A stretch of DNA of 20,436 nucleotides from JBBDWZ01 sp050732575 (GCA_050732575.1 JBOHRF010000067.1:1-20436), one strand, 5' to 3'; numbered from the stretch's first letter, positions 7,456 to 15,660 are shown. Notes: generated by a model from the sequence alone, not told the origin. Program-made: numbers and translations.

Positions 7456-8307
7456 ATGCAGACTCGTCACACGGACGCCATCCCGCTCGCTCCTCAGCCC
7501 AACCTCGAGCAATACAAGAAGCTGGCAAAAGACCTCGTCAAGGCTGCGGCCGGTGAGGTCGATTCCGTTCGCGAGTGGGTAGCCGCCTGGATCGAACGGC
7601 TAGCTCGCCTGTCAGTTGCGGCAGAGGTAACCCGCGACCTGGACGGGATCATTCAGGATCTGGAACAATCCCGCCTTCTTGCATCGGATCGGGTGCCGGC
7701 CAAGGCGACGCTTTCCGAAGCTCAACTCGTCATTGCGCGGCTTCATGGCTTCGAGAGTTGGCCAAAGTTCGTGAAGCACATCGAGAAATATCAGGAGCCC
7801 AGTTCCCCTGTGTCGCAATTCGAGACGGCGGCCGATGCCATCGTCACGGGTGATGTGTCGACGCTGAAGACCTTGCTGCGCAACAATCCGCAACTCGTGC
7901 GCGCCCGGTCGACCCGCGATCACCACGCTACGCTGTTGCACTACGTCGGTGCGAACGGCCACGAGGGATTTCGGCAACGAACGCCCGGGAACGCGGTTGA
8001 GATCGCGCGAGTCCTTCTGGAAGCGGGTGCCGAACCCGACGCGCGCGCCAATATGTACGGGCATGGCTGCACGACGATGGAGATGCTGGTCTCGAGTGAG
8101 CACCCGCACGCGGCCGGTGTGCAGAGCGCGCTGGTCGAGCTGTTGCTGGATTTCGGTGCCGCGGTCGACGGCGTGAAAGGCGACGGGTCGCCCCTCATGA
8201 CCGCCTTCCGATTCCACTATCCAAAGGCGGCCGAGACCCTGGCCCGGCGCGGCGCGAAGGTCGACAACGTCATCTCAGCGGCGGCGCTCGGTCGCGTCCG
8301 CGAGTAA
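7456..8307 (+). CDS. Ankyrin-repeat protein, probably truncated at the C-terminus
   Basis: ATG 7456 follows AAAGGAG by about 7 nt. The 283-residue product has an N-terminal helical region (LEQYKKLAKDLVKAA, and LSEAQLVIARLHGFESWPKF near 90-110, a block common in this family). Ankyrin-type repeats follow from about residue 122: FETAADAIVTGDVSTLKTLL, TLLHYVGANGHEG, AVEIARVLLEAGAEPDAR, ALVELLLDFGAAVDG, PLMTAFRFHYPKAAETLARRGA. There is no signal peptide, so it is cytoplasmic. Relatives of this type usually carry further repeats after the 'VDNVISAAALGR' block, whereas here the frame ends four residues later. Loss of the 3' end by rearrangement, with the convergent permease only 50 bp away, is the simplest reading. 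A protein-interaction role is family knowledge; the partner is unknown. Confidence 0.82.
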   Translation: MQTRHTDAIPLAPQPNLEQYKKLAKDLVKAAAGEVDSVREWVAAWIERLARLSVAAEVTRDLDGIIQDLEQSRLLASDRVPAKATLSEAQLVIARLHGFESWPKFVKHIEKYQEPSSPVSQFETAADAIVTGDVSTLKTLLRNNPQLVRARSTRDHHATLLHYVGANGHEGFRQRTPGNAVEIARVLLEAGAEPDARANMYGHGCTTMEMLVSSEHPHAAGVQSALVELLLDFGAAVDGVKGDGSPLMTAFRFHYPKAAETLARRGAKVDNVISAAALGRVRE

Positions 8308-8313
8308 AGCGGA

Positions 8314-8339
8314 AACTGCCTGGGCGTGAACCCGCAGTT
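8314..8339. terminator. Hairpin between convergent genes
   Basis: AACTGC (8314-8319) pairs with GCAGTT (8334-8339), and inner GGG pairs with CCC, with a two-base bulge and a 6-nt loop. It sits between the stops of the ankyrin gene and the convergent permease gene. No T-run follows on either side, so terminator function is only suggested by position. Confidence 0.3.
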
Positions 8340-8357
8340 GCGTCGGAGCAGGAGTCG

Positions 8358-10820
8358 CTACTCGGCGCGCAGCGCTTCGATCGGATCGACGCGCGCGGCG
8401 CGGCGCGCGGGCACGTAACAGGCCAGCGCGGCCGTGCCGACCAGGACGAGCACAACAACGGAATAGATGGGCAGATCGATCGGTTTGACCTGGAACAACA
8501 ATGCGGCCATCAGTTTGGCAACAGGCAAGGCGAGCGCGGTGCCCAGCCCGAGTCCAATGGCTACCTGCTTCATGCCGCCGCGGAATACCAGCTTCAGCAC
8601 ATCGATCGCGGTCGCGCCCATGGCCATGCGCACGCCCATCTCGCGGCGACGCTGTCCTACCGAGAAGGCGACCACGCCGTAGAGTCCAACCGAGCCGAGG
8701 AAGAGCGCGGCTGCGCCAAAGGCGATGAAGAGCGAGCCGAACACGGCGTAGTACCAGTTCTCGTCGTCGATGATGCCGGCCAGGGAGTTGATTTCCTCAA
8801 GCGGCACATCGCGATCGATGCGGGCTACCGTTTGCCGCACTGCGTGGGCGATTGCGGTGGGGTTTCCGCGCGTGCGCGCCAGGATCTCGGCCGTGCGAAA
8901 CGGCTCCTGCGCGAAGGGCCGATAGAACGCAGCGGGCTCCTCGTTCTCGAGACCGCTGGCATACAGGTCCGGCACCACGCCCACGATCGTGACCCACGGC
9001 GCTGTGCTGTCACCCGCCATGCGGATGCGCCTGCCCAGCGCGGTGCTGTTCTGGAAATGTCGTTCGACGAAGGAGCGGTTCACGACCGCGACGGGCAGCG
9101 ATCCTTCCACATCGGTCGCAGTGAGCAGCCTTCCGTTGACAGGCGACACGCCCAGCACGTGAAAGAAGTCGGGTGTCACCACCACGTCTGATGCGACGGG
9201 CAGACGGTTGTCGTCCGTCTCGGTCGTTCCTTCCAGGCGGTAGGATCGACGATTACTACCCCTTCCCGGCATACCGTTAGACAGCGCGACATGCTCCACA
9301 GGTGGAAGCAAACGGAGTCCGGCCAGCAATTCATCCGCGAAACGGATGCGACGCTGGCGTTCGGCCGCGCGTTGTTCCGGTGGCGGCACTACTCCAGGAT
9401 GCTGCAGCGTGTACTGGCTGGGGTTGTCGGTCAAGCGCGCGGTAAAGATCCGTGTGGTTTCAAAGCCGAGGTCGATCGTGTTGACCTTCACAACGGTCTT
9501 GATCATGAGACCGGCCCAGAAGAGCAGGCCCGCGGAGAGCGCGATCTCGACCGCGACCAGTCCACGGGTCAGACGGCTCAACCGGAAGCTCGAGGTCCCG
9601 CGCGATTCATCCTTGAGAACGCCCTGCGTGTTGGCGCGCGCGGCCTGCCACGCGGGCACGGCGCCGGCCGCGAGCGTGGCCAGCAGCATGGCCGCGCCGA
9701 TGCAAAGCAGGGCCGCGCCGTCCAGCTGAATCAGCAGCCAATAGGGCGGATCCGTATCGACGATCGCGCGGTTGAACAGGCTGATCCCGGTGAAGCCGAT
9801 GGCCGTGCCGAATGTGGCGCCCAGCAAGGCCAGCGAGAACGCTTCGATCAGGAACTGACTCATCACACGCCAGCGCGAGGCGCCGAGCGCGGTGCGCACC
9901 GCAACTTCTTTGGTGCGAATTAGCGCTCTTCCGATCAGCAGGTTGGCCACATTGGCACAGGCGATCAGCAGCACGAGCGTGACCGCGCCAAACATCATCC
10001 ACAGCGTCGCGCGCTCCTCGCCGTTGAACATGCGCTTGCGCAGCTCCATTCCGATCACGCCCACGCCCTTGTTCGTGTCCGGAAATCTGGCCGCGATGTC
10101 AGTGGCAATTCGATTCAGATCGGAAAGGGCCTGGTCGAGGGACACACCGTCACGAAGCCGGCCGAGCACCTGCAGGCGCGGCGCAGTAGCGCGCGTGCTC
10201 TGCACCGGATCTATGCGCAGGGGCACCCACGCGTTGTGCCTGTTGGGGAACCCGAAACGCTCGGGCATTACCCCAATGATCGTGGCCGCCTCGCCGTTGA
10301 GGCGCACGGCGCGACCCAGTACGCCAGGAGAGCCATTGAATGTCTGCTGCCAGAGGTGATACCCAATCACGACCACGAGCGGTGCGCCCGGCCGGTTCTC
10401 TTCGTCCGTGAACACGCGGCCGTGCACTGGCTGCGCCCGCAGCACCTTGAACATGGCCGGGTCCATGCGCGCGGCCTGCAGGCGCTCGGGCGAGGCTCCA
10501 TCGAAGGCAAGATTGAGCGATTGCCCTGTGTATCCGCCCAGGTCTGTGAAGGAGCGCTGGCGCGCACGCCATTCGCTGAAGTCCTGGATGGTGGCCGCCA
10601 TGCGGTTCATGCCGCGTGACGGGTTGGCCGCGTCAATCGCGATCAGGTCCTGGGACTCGTCGAAGGGCAGACCACGCAGCATCGCACCGTAGACGATGCT
10701 GAACATGATAACCGTGAGGCCGATACCGAGCGCCAGTGCGATCACAGCGATCACCGATGTCCCGGGCGTCTTGCCGATCGATCGAAAGGCAAAGCGCAGT
10801 TCCCGCAGAATCGCTTCCAT
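8358..10820 (-). CDS. ADOP-family ABC transporter permease (MacB-PCD plus FtsX domains, duplicated)
   Basis: The 820-residue protein has the two-fold architecture of acidobacterial duplicated orphan permeases. First half: helix near 20-44, periplasmic MacB_PCD domain with VHGRVFTDEENRPGAPLVVV and ATIIGVMPERFGFPNRH, then three helices in an FtsX domain (LVLLIACANVANLLIGRA, with RTKEVAVRTALGASRWRV). Second half: helix near 415-440, a second periplasmic domain, and three C-terminal helices (GSVGLYGVVAFSVGQRRRE, VRMAMGATAIDVLKLV). It ends PARRAARVDPIEALRAE, the typical ADOP ending. It has no ATPase domain and no ATPase gene is adjacent, as usual for 'orphan' permeases. The inner-membrane role is likely export of, or mechanical coupling to, an unknown substrate. 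The N-terminal end recurs as a remnant at 11974-12065. Confidence 0.93.
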   Translation of the reverse strand: MEAILRELRFAFRSIGKTPGTSVIAVIALALGIGLTVIMFSIVYGAMLRGLPFDESQDLIAIDAANPSRGMNRMAATIQDFSEWRARQRSFTDLGGYTGQSLNLAFDGASPERLQAARMDPAMFKVLRAQPVHGRVFTDEENRPGAPLVVVIGYHLWQQTFNGSPGVLGRAVRLNGEAATIIGVMPERFGFPNRHNAWVPLRIDPVQSTRATAPRLQVLGRLRDGVSLDQALSDLNRIATDIAARFPDTNKGVGVIGMELRKRMFNGEERATLWMMFGAVTLVLLIACANVANLLIGRALIRTKEVAVRTALGASRWRVMSQFLIEAFSLALLGATFGTAIGFTGISLFNRAIVDTDPPYWLLIQLDGAALLCIGAAMLLATLAAGAVPAWQAARANTQGVLKDESRGTSSFRLSRLTRGLVAVEIALSAGLLFWAGLMIKTVVKVNTIDLGFETTRIFTARLTDNPSQYTLQHPGVVPPPEQRAAERQRRIRFADELLAGLRLLPPVEHVALSNGMPGRGSNRRSYRLEGTTETDDNRLPVASDVVVTPDFFHVLGVSPVNGRLLTATDVEGSLPVAVVNRSFVERHFQNSTALGRRIRMAGDSTAPWVTIVGVVPDLYASGLENEEPAAFYRPFAQEPFRTAEILARTRGNPTAIAHAVRQTVARIDRDVPLEEINSLAGIIDDENWYYAVFGSLFIAFGAAALFLGSVGLYGVVAFSVGQRRREMGVRMAMGATAIDVLKLVFRGGMKQVAIGLGLGTALALPVAKLMAALLFQVKPIDLPIYSVVVLVLVGTAALACYVPARRAARVDPIEALRAE

Positions 10821-11028
10821 GATGGCCCCGGAGCAGTACGGTGAGGTTGGGTGCAGCCCGGATTCTCTACGAGAGAGCTTGTGCCGCGGGTTTCACCTGC
10901 GGCAGATCAATTGCCCGGTCACGTATCCGCCTTTCGTCGCATGGTCGCATCCGACCGGGCTCGCTTAACTCAAGGCCCCAACGTGCGGCCCGCGAACGGG
11001 TGCGCACCCCGGTACAGGAGTCTTGCAC

Positions 11029-11857
11029 ATGGCCAGGTCAGTTCCCGCCGGCGCGCGCCGCGCGCCCACCTTCGCCGCATCCGCCCCCGCGCCGGTCACG
11101 CATCATCGCAAGGCGAACATCGAGGGTGTCAATTCCGGCACTGGCCGATCGTTACCACGTGATCGCGCCGGACTATCCGGGCTTCGGGCAGAGTGATATG
11201 CCGGATCACAAGACGTTCACTTATTCGTTCGCGCGTTTCACTGAACTGGTTGATGGCCTGCTCGATGAGCTGAGCGTGAAGCAGTACGCAATGTACGTGA
11301 TGGACTACGGCGCACCGGTCGGTTTCAGGCTGGCGCTCGAGCATCCGGAACGAGTCACCGCGTTCATCGTGCAGAACGGCAATGCGTATGAGGAAGGGCT
11401 GAAGGAGTTCTGGGATCCGATCAAGGCCTATTGGGCGGACGGCTCCTCGGAGCATCGCAGGGCGCTGGGCAAACTGGTCGCGCCCGAGGCGACCTGGTTC
11501 CAATACACGGACGGCGTGTCTGATGTGAGCCGGATTTCTCCCGACAACTGGGTGCACGACCAGGCACTGCTCGACCGCCCCGGCAACGCTGAAGTACAGC
11601 TGGACTTGTTCTACGACTACCATACCAACGTGCCACTCTATCCGAAGTTCCAGGCATATTTCCGCGAACACCAGCCGCCCATGCTGATCGTGTGGGGCAA
11701 GAACGACAAAATTTTTCCCGCCGACGGTGCACATCCCTACAAGCGCGACCTGCCCGACGTGGAGTTCCACCTGCTGGACACGGGGCATTTCGCGCTGGAA
11801 GACAAAGCCGATGAAATGGTGCCGCTGATCCGGGATTTTCTGGCCCGCACGATCTAG
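11029..11857 (+). pseudogene. Alpha/beta hydrolase (epoxide hydrolase / haloalkane dehalogenase-like), oxyanion segment deleted and frame shifted
   Basis: ATG 11029 follows AGGAG (11016-11020) by 8 nt and reads into VTHHRKANIEGVN, the usual N-terminal strand of this family. Near 11130-11137 the frame changes and the sequence resumes at SIPALADRYHVIAPDYPGFG, running cleanly to the stop at 11857. Intact relatives carry about 30-35 residues here, including the HGFP oxyanion-hole motif; they are missing. The rest is well kept: nucleophile Asp in YVMDYGAPVGF, acid Asp in IVWGKNDKIFP, and catalytic His in LDTGHFALED. A frame open from 10841 covers the body but its N-terminal part is not protein-like. 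An enzyme from this gene would not fold or work normally. Confidence 0.82.
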
Positions 11858-11973
11858 TCAACTCGAGGGCGCGGGAATTCGCCCGCTTGCCGCCTGCACG
11901 GCGATGCCCAGTCCAAGCAGGTTGCTGTCGTTTCCGGGTAACGCGTCGAGACCGAGGCCAACCGGCAAGCTGC

Positions 11974-12065
11974 GGGTTGGCCGGGTCGATGGCGATCAGC
12001 GCCAGTGCGATCACAGCGATCACCGATGTCCCGGCCGTCTTGCCGATCGATCGAAAGCCAAAGCG
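11974..12065 (-). pseudogene. ADOP permease N-terminal remnant with an internal deletion
   Basis: 11998-12065 matches 10729-10796 of the intact permease gene at 66 of 68 positions (FRSIGKTPGTSVIAVIALAL region). 11974-11999 matches 10621-10646 at about 23 of 26 (IAIDAANP region). The segment between them, about 81 bp or 27 codons including the rest of the first helix, is missing, so the peptide reads ALALIAIDPANP in one frame. There is no start or continuation. It is a short copy of part of the gene, or of a close paralogue, 1.27 kb away. Confidence 0.85.
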
Positions 12066-12421
12066 ATGGGAATGACCGCAACGGTGGTGGCGGCCATCCG
12101 CGACATCCCGGGCTCGCTTCTCGGCGGCCCGCCGTGCGCGTACTTCGTGGTCACGGCCGTAACCGCAGTGCGGCCGATCCACCGCCGCCTCGACCTCGCT
12201 GGTGCGCGCCGCATTGCGCGTCATCTCTGGCGCATGTGTTTCGGCTTCTGGATTGCGACCGGTTCCTTCTTCTTCGGGCAGATGGACGAGTTCCCTGCTG
12301 GCTGCAGAAACCCGCGCTCATGGCTGTCCCCGCGCTGCTGCCGCTCGTTCTGATGGTCTATTGGCTCTGGCGGATACGCGTTCGGAAACTGCTTGCGGGA
12401 TTGGTGCTTCGCCGGGCCTGA
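12066..12421 (+). pseudogene. Frameshifted C-terminal part of a multi-pass membrane protein
   Basis: In one frame: YFVVTAVTAVRPIHRR, then ARRIARHLWRMCFGFWIATG and SFFFGQMDEFPA. Near 12298-12306 the frame changes and continues KPALMAVPALLPLVLMVYW, LWRIRVRKLLAGLVLRRA, stop at 12421. The RHLWRMCF...ATGSFF...GQ signature followed by a last helix with a WLWR(I/V)RVRK tail belongs to a widespread uncharacterised family of small membrane proteins. Only the last two or three helices remain, and the upstream side joins the ADOP remnant directly. I am confident it is a membrane-protein end and that it is broken; no function is assigned. Confidence 0.65.
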
Positions 12422-12882
12422 AGGCGCAGGTTGAGATCACCATTCAATGTGCAGGCAGTGCAGCGAAAAGATGAGGGCGCCATTTGCGTTGTTACTCGAT
12501 CGCCACCTCGATGTGGACATGGTGGGAGGTATGCAACAACCCAAACGAGTGTCGTAGCCCGCGTGATTGCGACGTTGTGAGCGCCTGGGGTCATCAAGAT
12601 CCCAATCGCTTTCGGCGCCGCGCACCGCATGGGATGTTGGTACCGTATAGGGCATCCAACTTCCCAAACGCGGTTCGTCGCCGTGACGATTGGGATCTTG
12701 GGCGCGTCGCGGCGCTGGGACGATCGGGCCTGGGCGCGTCGCGGCGCCGTGACAATTGCGATTTTGGCGTGCCGTGGGACTGCTGGGACGATTGGGCGTG
12801 GGGCCGCGGCGCCGCCGTAACGATGGGGATCTTTGGCGCGCGCCGCGCGCGCGATTGACGGCGGGTCGCGTGCACGCCCGGG
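12422..12882. other. GC-rich non-coding stretch with degenerate repeats
   Basis: Frames exist on both strands, but their products are arginine-rich and low in complexity, with no ribosome site or recognisable motif. The right half is the tandem repeat at 12676-12838. An inverted partial copy of the unit lies at 12592-12624. Confidence 0.5.
12676..12838 (+). repeat. Five degenerate tandem units of 29-35 bp
   Basis: Units at 12676-12704, 12705-12736, 12737-12769, 12770-12803 and 12804-12838 share the order CGTCGCGGCGCCGTGACGA, then TTGGGATCTTGGGCG, with variable losses. Units 1, 3 and 5 resemble each other most; 2 and 4 are shorter around GGGATC. AAGATCCCAATCG followed by GGCGCCGCG at 12596-12622 is a partial unit in reverse orientation. 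The function is unknown. Confidence 0.6.
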
Positions 12883-13317
12883 TTGGCGGGGTCACCAGAG
12901 CAGGTTTGCCTGTTGCTGCGAATCCAACTTTGTTGCCCGAACGAAGGAGAGGATCGCGCCGAACAGGTGGTCAAGGGTGTGCACGCCGATCTCAATGGTG
13001 ACGGCACGGACGACTATCTCGTGCAGGGCACAATGTGCGGAACAGGCGGCTGTCCGTGCGTCGTTTACAATGGCAGGACGCACGCGAAGATCGGCGACGT
13101 ATTCGGCAGTATGATCATCGTGCGCGCCGAAACCACGCGCGATTCCGCGAACATTGACACGTACTCCTATCTCAGTGCCCAGGCGGGCACGGTGACATCA
13201 TTCGTTTTTGATGGCGAATCCTACGTGGTCAAGAGCAGGCAGCAGGCGGAAGGCCAGCTGGTGCAGGATCTATTTGCCGGCTGGCAACAGATTCCGCGCT
13301 GGCAACCGGCGCGTTAG
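12883..13317 (+). CDS. Hypothetical protein with DLNGDGTDDYLV motif, probably lacking its true N-terminus
   Basis: From about residue 30 the protein looks real: a DLNGDGTDDYLV motif (Asp-rich, like calcium-binding or FG-GAP-type loops), a CGTGGCPCVVY cysteine cluster, then a beta-rich stretch ending QDLFAGWQQIPRWQPAR. Proteins of this layout are usually secreted or periplasmic and begin with a signal peptide. Here the frame begins at a TTG with no ribosome site, and its first 25 residues (LLLRIQLCCPNEG...) are unlike a signal. The repeat region lies just upstream. I take it as 5'-truncated; GTG codons near 12969 and 12978 are possible internal starts. No function is assigned. Confidence 0.5.
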   Translation: MAGSPEQVCLLLRIQLCCPNEGEDRAEQVVKGVHADLNGDGTDDYLVQGTMCGTGGCPCVVYNGRTHAKIGDVFGSMIIVRAETTRDSANIDTYSYLSAQAGTVTSFVFDGESYVVKSRQQAEGQLVQDLFAGWQQIPRWQPAR

Positions 13318-13400
13318 GCGCGCGGCTCCGTTTGCTGAGCCTGAAGTTGCACGTACGCCCCGTCAGCTAAGCAGCGAGGACCGACAGCGAGTTTTCATCC

Positions 13401-13871
13401 TCATTCGCCGCAGTCAATCGCCGGATCCGGATACTCTCCACGCATGAGCTGTGGAAGAAGCTCGGCGAGGCGTCTGGGCGCAAAGTCATCGGTGGACTGC
13501 CGAATCGCTTCCTGCGTCCACCAACGGTAACCAATCACGTAGGTGTCGGGCTCCATGGGAGTCACCACGAACTCGTCCGAACGCGCCACGAAATAGCGTT
13601 CGTACTGGACGGCTCGCCGGGTCCAGGTCCAGGGTCCGATCTGCAGGTCGCGACCGGTTTCCTCGCGCAGCTCGCGCCGCGCGGCTTCCTCGAAGCTCTC
13701 ATTGGGATCCAGGCCACCACCGGGCGCCAGCCACCAGCGGTGGCCGTCCGAATCCTGCGCTTCGAGAAGCAGCACGGTTCCCACGTTACTGATGACGAGA
13801 ATGCGAGCGGCTCGCCGGGTTCCGTCAGGAATCGATTCGTGATTCTCTCCGCCTCGGTCCGCCGCTTTCAA
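13401..13871 (-). CDS. Nudix hydrolase
   Basis: The 156-residue product carries the full Nudix box from about residue 50: GGLDPNESFEEAARREL, then REETGRD, fitting G-x5-E-x7-R-E-U-x-E-E-x-G-U. The enzyme hydrolyses a nucleoside diphosphate linked to another group, with divalent metal bound by the box glutamates; the substrate is unknown. The flanking strand RAARILVISNVGTVLLLEA and the WWLAPGG entry are typical. I chose TTG 13871 because it overlaps the upstream TGA as TTGA, matching the ATGA overlap one gene earlier; there is no good ATG or GTG before the domain. It is cytoplasmic and last in a three-gene operon. Start confidence is moderate; family confidence is high. Confidence 0.88.
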   Translation of the reverse strand: MKAADRGGENHESIPDGTRRAARILVISNVGTVLLLEAQDSDGHRWWLAPGGGLDPNESFEEAARRELREETGRDLQIGPWTWTRRAVQYERYFVARSDEFVVTPMEPDTYVIGYRWWTQEAIRQSTDDFAPRRLAELLPQLMRGEYPDPAIDCGE

Positions 13872-14893
13872 CGTCCGGGGCCCGCAATATTGTTTGCCGT
13901 CCCGGAATGGAGTGGCAGAAGCATCGATGCGTAAACTGCCCAGTGATCGGACAAGCACGTCGCACCCACCTGTGCCCGCTGCACGGTCTCGATGATCGGG
14001 TAATCGCCACCCGGCTTCCAGACCAGCACGTAGTCGAGCCGTGCGCCTGTGTTGCCATCCGGGGAGCCTGACGTCGTGTTGCCGCACCTCGTGCCACCCG
14101 TTAGACCGTGTTGCTGCCACGCGTCGACCAGTTCAAAGGGCGGCGGGAAGGTTGACCACGGATTGCAGTATTGTCCGAACCTCACCGGATCTTCCGTGGC
14201 CTTGAACGGACAGGCCTCGCCCGCCAAATAGCGATAGGATGGCTCCCCGCTGGTTGCGTTCAGATCACCCACGATCAGAAAGAACTCGTGCACATTGCGC
14301 TGCTCGATAATGGAACGGGCAAGCAGACGGGCAACTTCAAAGCGCACCAACTCGCCCGCACCGGAGCCGGGCGGCCAGTGGTTGTTGAACACGTAGAACC
14401 CCGTTCCGGAGTCCTTGCGCTCGAGTCGCACCCACGTTGTCATGCGCGGGTCGCCAGTGATGCTGCTCCATTTTGATCCGGGCGTAAACTTGCTATCCGA
14501 ATACCAGAAATGGCCGCCGTCTGTGCGATCGAACGCATCGCTGCGGTAGAGAATGGTGACGGACTCACCCGATCCGTCGGCATTGCGGCCGCGCCCATAA
14601 TAGGCATAGCCAGGAAGCTGATCCACCAGCCATTCCACCTGATCCATGTATGCTTCCTGGAGACCGATCACATCCGGATCAAGGGAGGTAATCGTATTGA
14701 CTAATATGTCTCGGCGAACAGTCCATGCAGGCACGTTGTTATCGCCACCGCATGATTGGCTCGAGCAGTCATGGTAGATATTAGCCGTGATGACTTTCAG
14801 ACGCTTTTGGGTGAGCTGTTCCAGATCACTGCCACAGGACGGGAGCCAGATGCAGATTGATGCGGTGCAGAAGACCAGGCACAGGCGCTTCAT
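13868..14893 (-). CDS. Endonuclease/exonuclease/phosphatase-family lipoprotein
   Basis: The 341-residue product begins with a lipoprotein signal (MKRLCLVFCTASICIWLPSC, Cys20). The EEP fold is clear: VITANIYHD (first metal-site Asn), DVIGLQEAYM (catalytic Glu), YVFNNHWPPG, FFLIVGDLNATSGEPSY (GDLN motif), RLDYVLVWK, and LSDHWAVYASM (SDH with catalytic His). Members cleave phosphodiesters in DNA, RNA, inositol phosphates or sphingomyelin. An envelope location argues for an extracellular nuclease or phosphodiesterase, but the substrate is not readable. Extra cysteines (CSSQSC, CPF, QYCN, TRCG, ATCL) suggest disulphides. ATG 14893 forms ATGA with the AraC stop, so it is probably translated by coupling; no ribosome site stands out. 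Confidence 0.9.
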   Translation of the reverse strand: MKRLCLVFCTASICIWLPSCGSDLEQLTQKRLKVITANIYHDCSSQSCGGDNNVPAWTVRRDILVNTITSLDPDVIGLQEAYMDQVEWLVDQLPGYAYYGRGRNADGSGESVTILYRSDAFDRTDGGHFWYSDSKFTPGSKWSSITGDPRMTTWVRLERKDSGTGFYVFNNHWPPGSGAGELVRFEVARLLARSIIEQRNVHEFFLIVGDLNATSGEPSYRYLAGEACPFKATEDPVRFGQYCNPWSTFPPPFELVDAWQQHGLTGGTRCGNTTSGSPDGNTGARLDYVLVWKPGGDYPIIETVQRAQVGATCLSDHWAVYASMLLPLHSGTANNIAGPGR

Positions 14894-15660
14894 GACAGGG
14901 CGCGGCGTGAGATGTCGTCCACTCTCGCGCGCTGCCGTCTCCACCGTCCGGGCGACTCACCGGTCCAGCGGCCAAACGCGCGGTTGAAGCTGCTCTGATC
15001 GCTGAAGCCGAGCAGAAATGCAACTTCCGCGATCGACACCTTTCGATCGGTCAGATATTCCTGGGCGAGCTGACCCCGGACCGTCTCGTAGACCTCCCTG
15101 AACGTGGTTCCCGTCGCAACCAGTTTCCGCTGCAGCGTGCGCACACTGCAGTGCAGCGCGCGCGCGACATCCTCGGCCGATCCGCCTTCGGGCAGAACGT
15201 TGGCAATCGCCTTCTGCACTTCGATCCTGAAACTTGGTGCCGCTTGCGGCATGCGCTGCGCCTGGATGCGGGCGTGCTCTTCCAGGAGCCGGGCGAGCGC
15301 TGTGTCCGCGCTCACCGTCGGTGCGTTCCACTCCAACTCGCTGAAGCAGAGCCGGTCGAGTGGCGCGCCGAAGCGCACGGTCGCGCGGAAGAGCTCGACG
15401 TACGGCGAGGTGGATGGCGGCTCGGGCTGGCGCAGCTCGACGCGCAGCACGTGCAGATCGGGCTTGATGCGCATGCGTATGCGGCTTACCAGCGCGGCAA
15501 AGACGTAATCCACGTACACCGGCGCGTCCGGGTCTTCCAGGAATTCATGCGTGAGCCCGGCTTCTTCCAGCAAATCCGCGGTCTCGATCCCCCGCGCGCC
15601 GGCCGTGCGGACCATGGCCAGCGTGCTGGTCGCGGCGATCGCGGGGGCTGCCTTCACCAT
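14890..15660 (-). CDS. AraC-family transcriptional regulator, shortened N-terminal domain
   Basis: The C-terminal 100 residues are a two-helix-turn-helix AraC domain: GGSAEDVARALHCSVRTLQRK (first HTH), then KVSIAEVAFLLGFSDQSSFN and RAFGRWTGESPGRWR (second HTH). The N-terminal part (IETADLLEEAGL, LEDPDAPV, then YVELFRATVRFGAP and CFSELEWNAP) matches the arabinose-binding-like domain of OruR/ArgR-type AraC proteins. From ATG 15660 it has 256 residues; relatives usually have about 330. The jump from VYVDYV to FAALVSRIRM suggests an in-frame loss of roughly 75-80 residues. The frame stays open upstream to 15897, but that part overlaps the divergent gene and is not family-like. No ribosome site precedes 15660. 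The downstream EEP and Nudix genes overlap it and are likely its operon partners. Confidence 0.87.
   Translation of the reverse strand: MVKAAPAIAATSTLAMVRTAGARGIETADLLEEAGLTHEFLEDPDAPVYVDYVFAALVSRIRMRIKPDLHVLRVELRQPEPPSTSPYVELFRATVRFGAPLDRLCFSELEWNAPTVSADTALARLLEEHARIQAQRMPQAAPSFRIEVQKAIANVLPEGGSAEDVARALHCSVRTLQRKLVATGTTFREVYETVRGQLAQEYLTDRKVSIAEVAFLLGFSDQSSFNRAFGRWTGESPGRWRRQRARVDDISRRALS

Noticed and set aside
10841..11128. N-terminal 96 residues of the long plus-strand frame leading into the hydrolase
   Set aside because: The peptide is arginine/proline-rich and unlike the family; the real N-terminus with ribosome site is in another frame from 11029.
11867..11884. GGGCG/CGCCC hairpin after the hydrolase remnant as a terminator
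   Set aside because: The stem is only 5 bp and no T-run follows; too weak in GC-rich DNA.
12676..12838. CRISPR array
   Set aside because: Units are degenerate, tandem without spacers and GC-rich; no cas genes are present.
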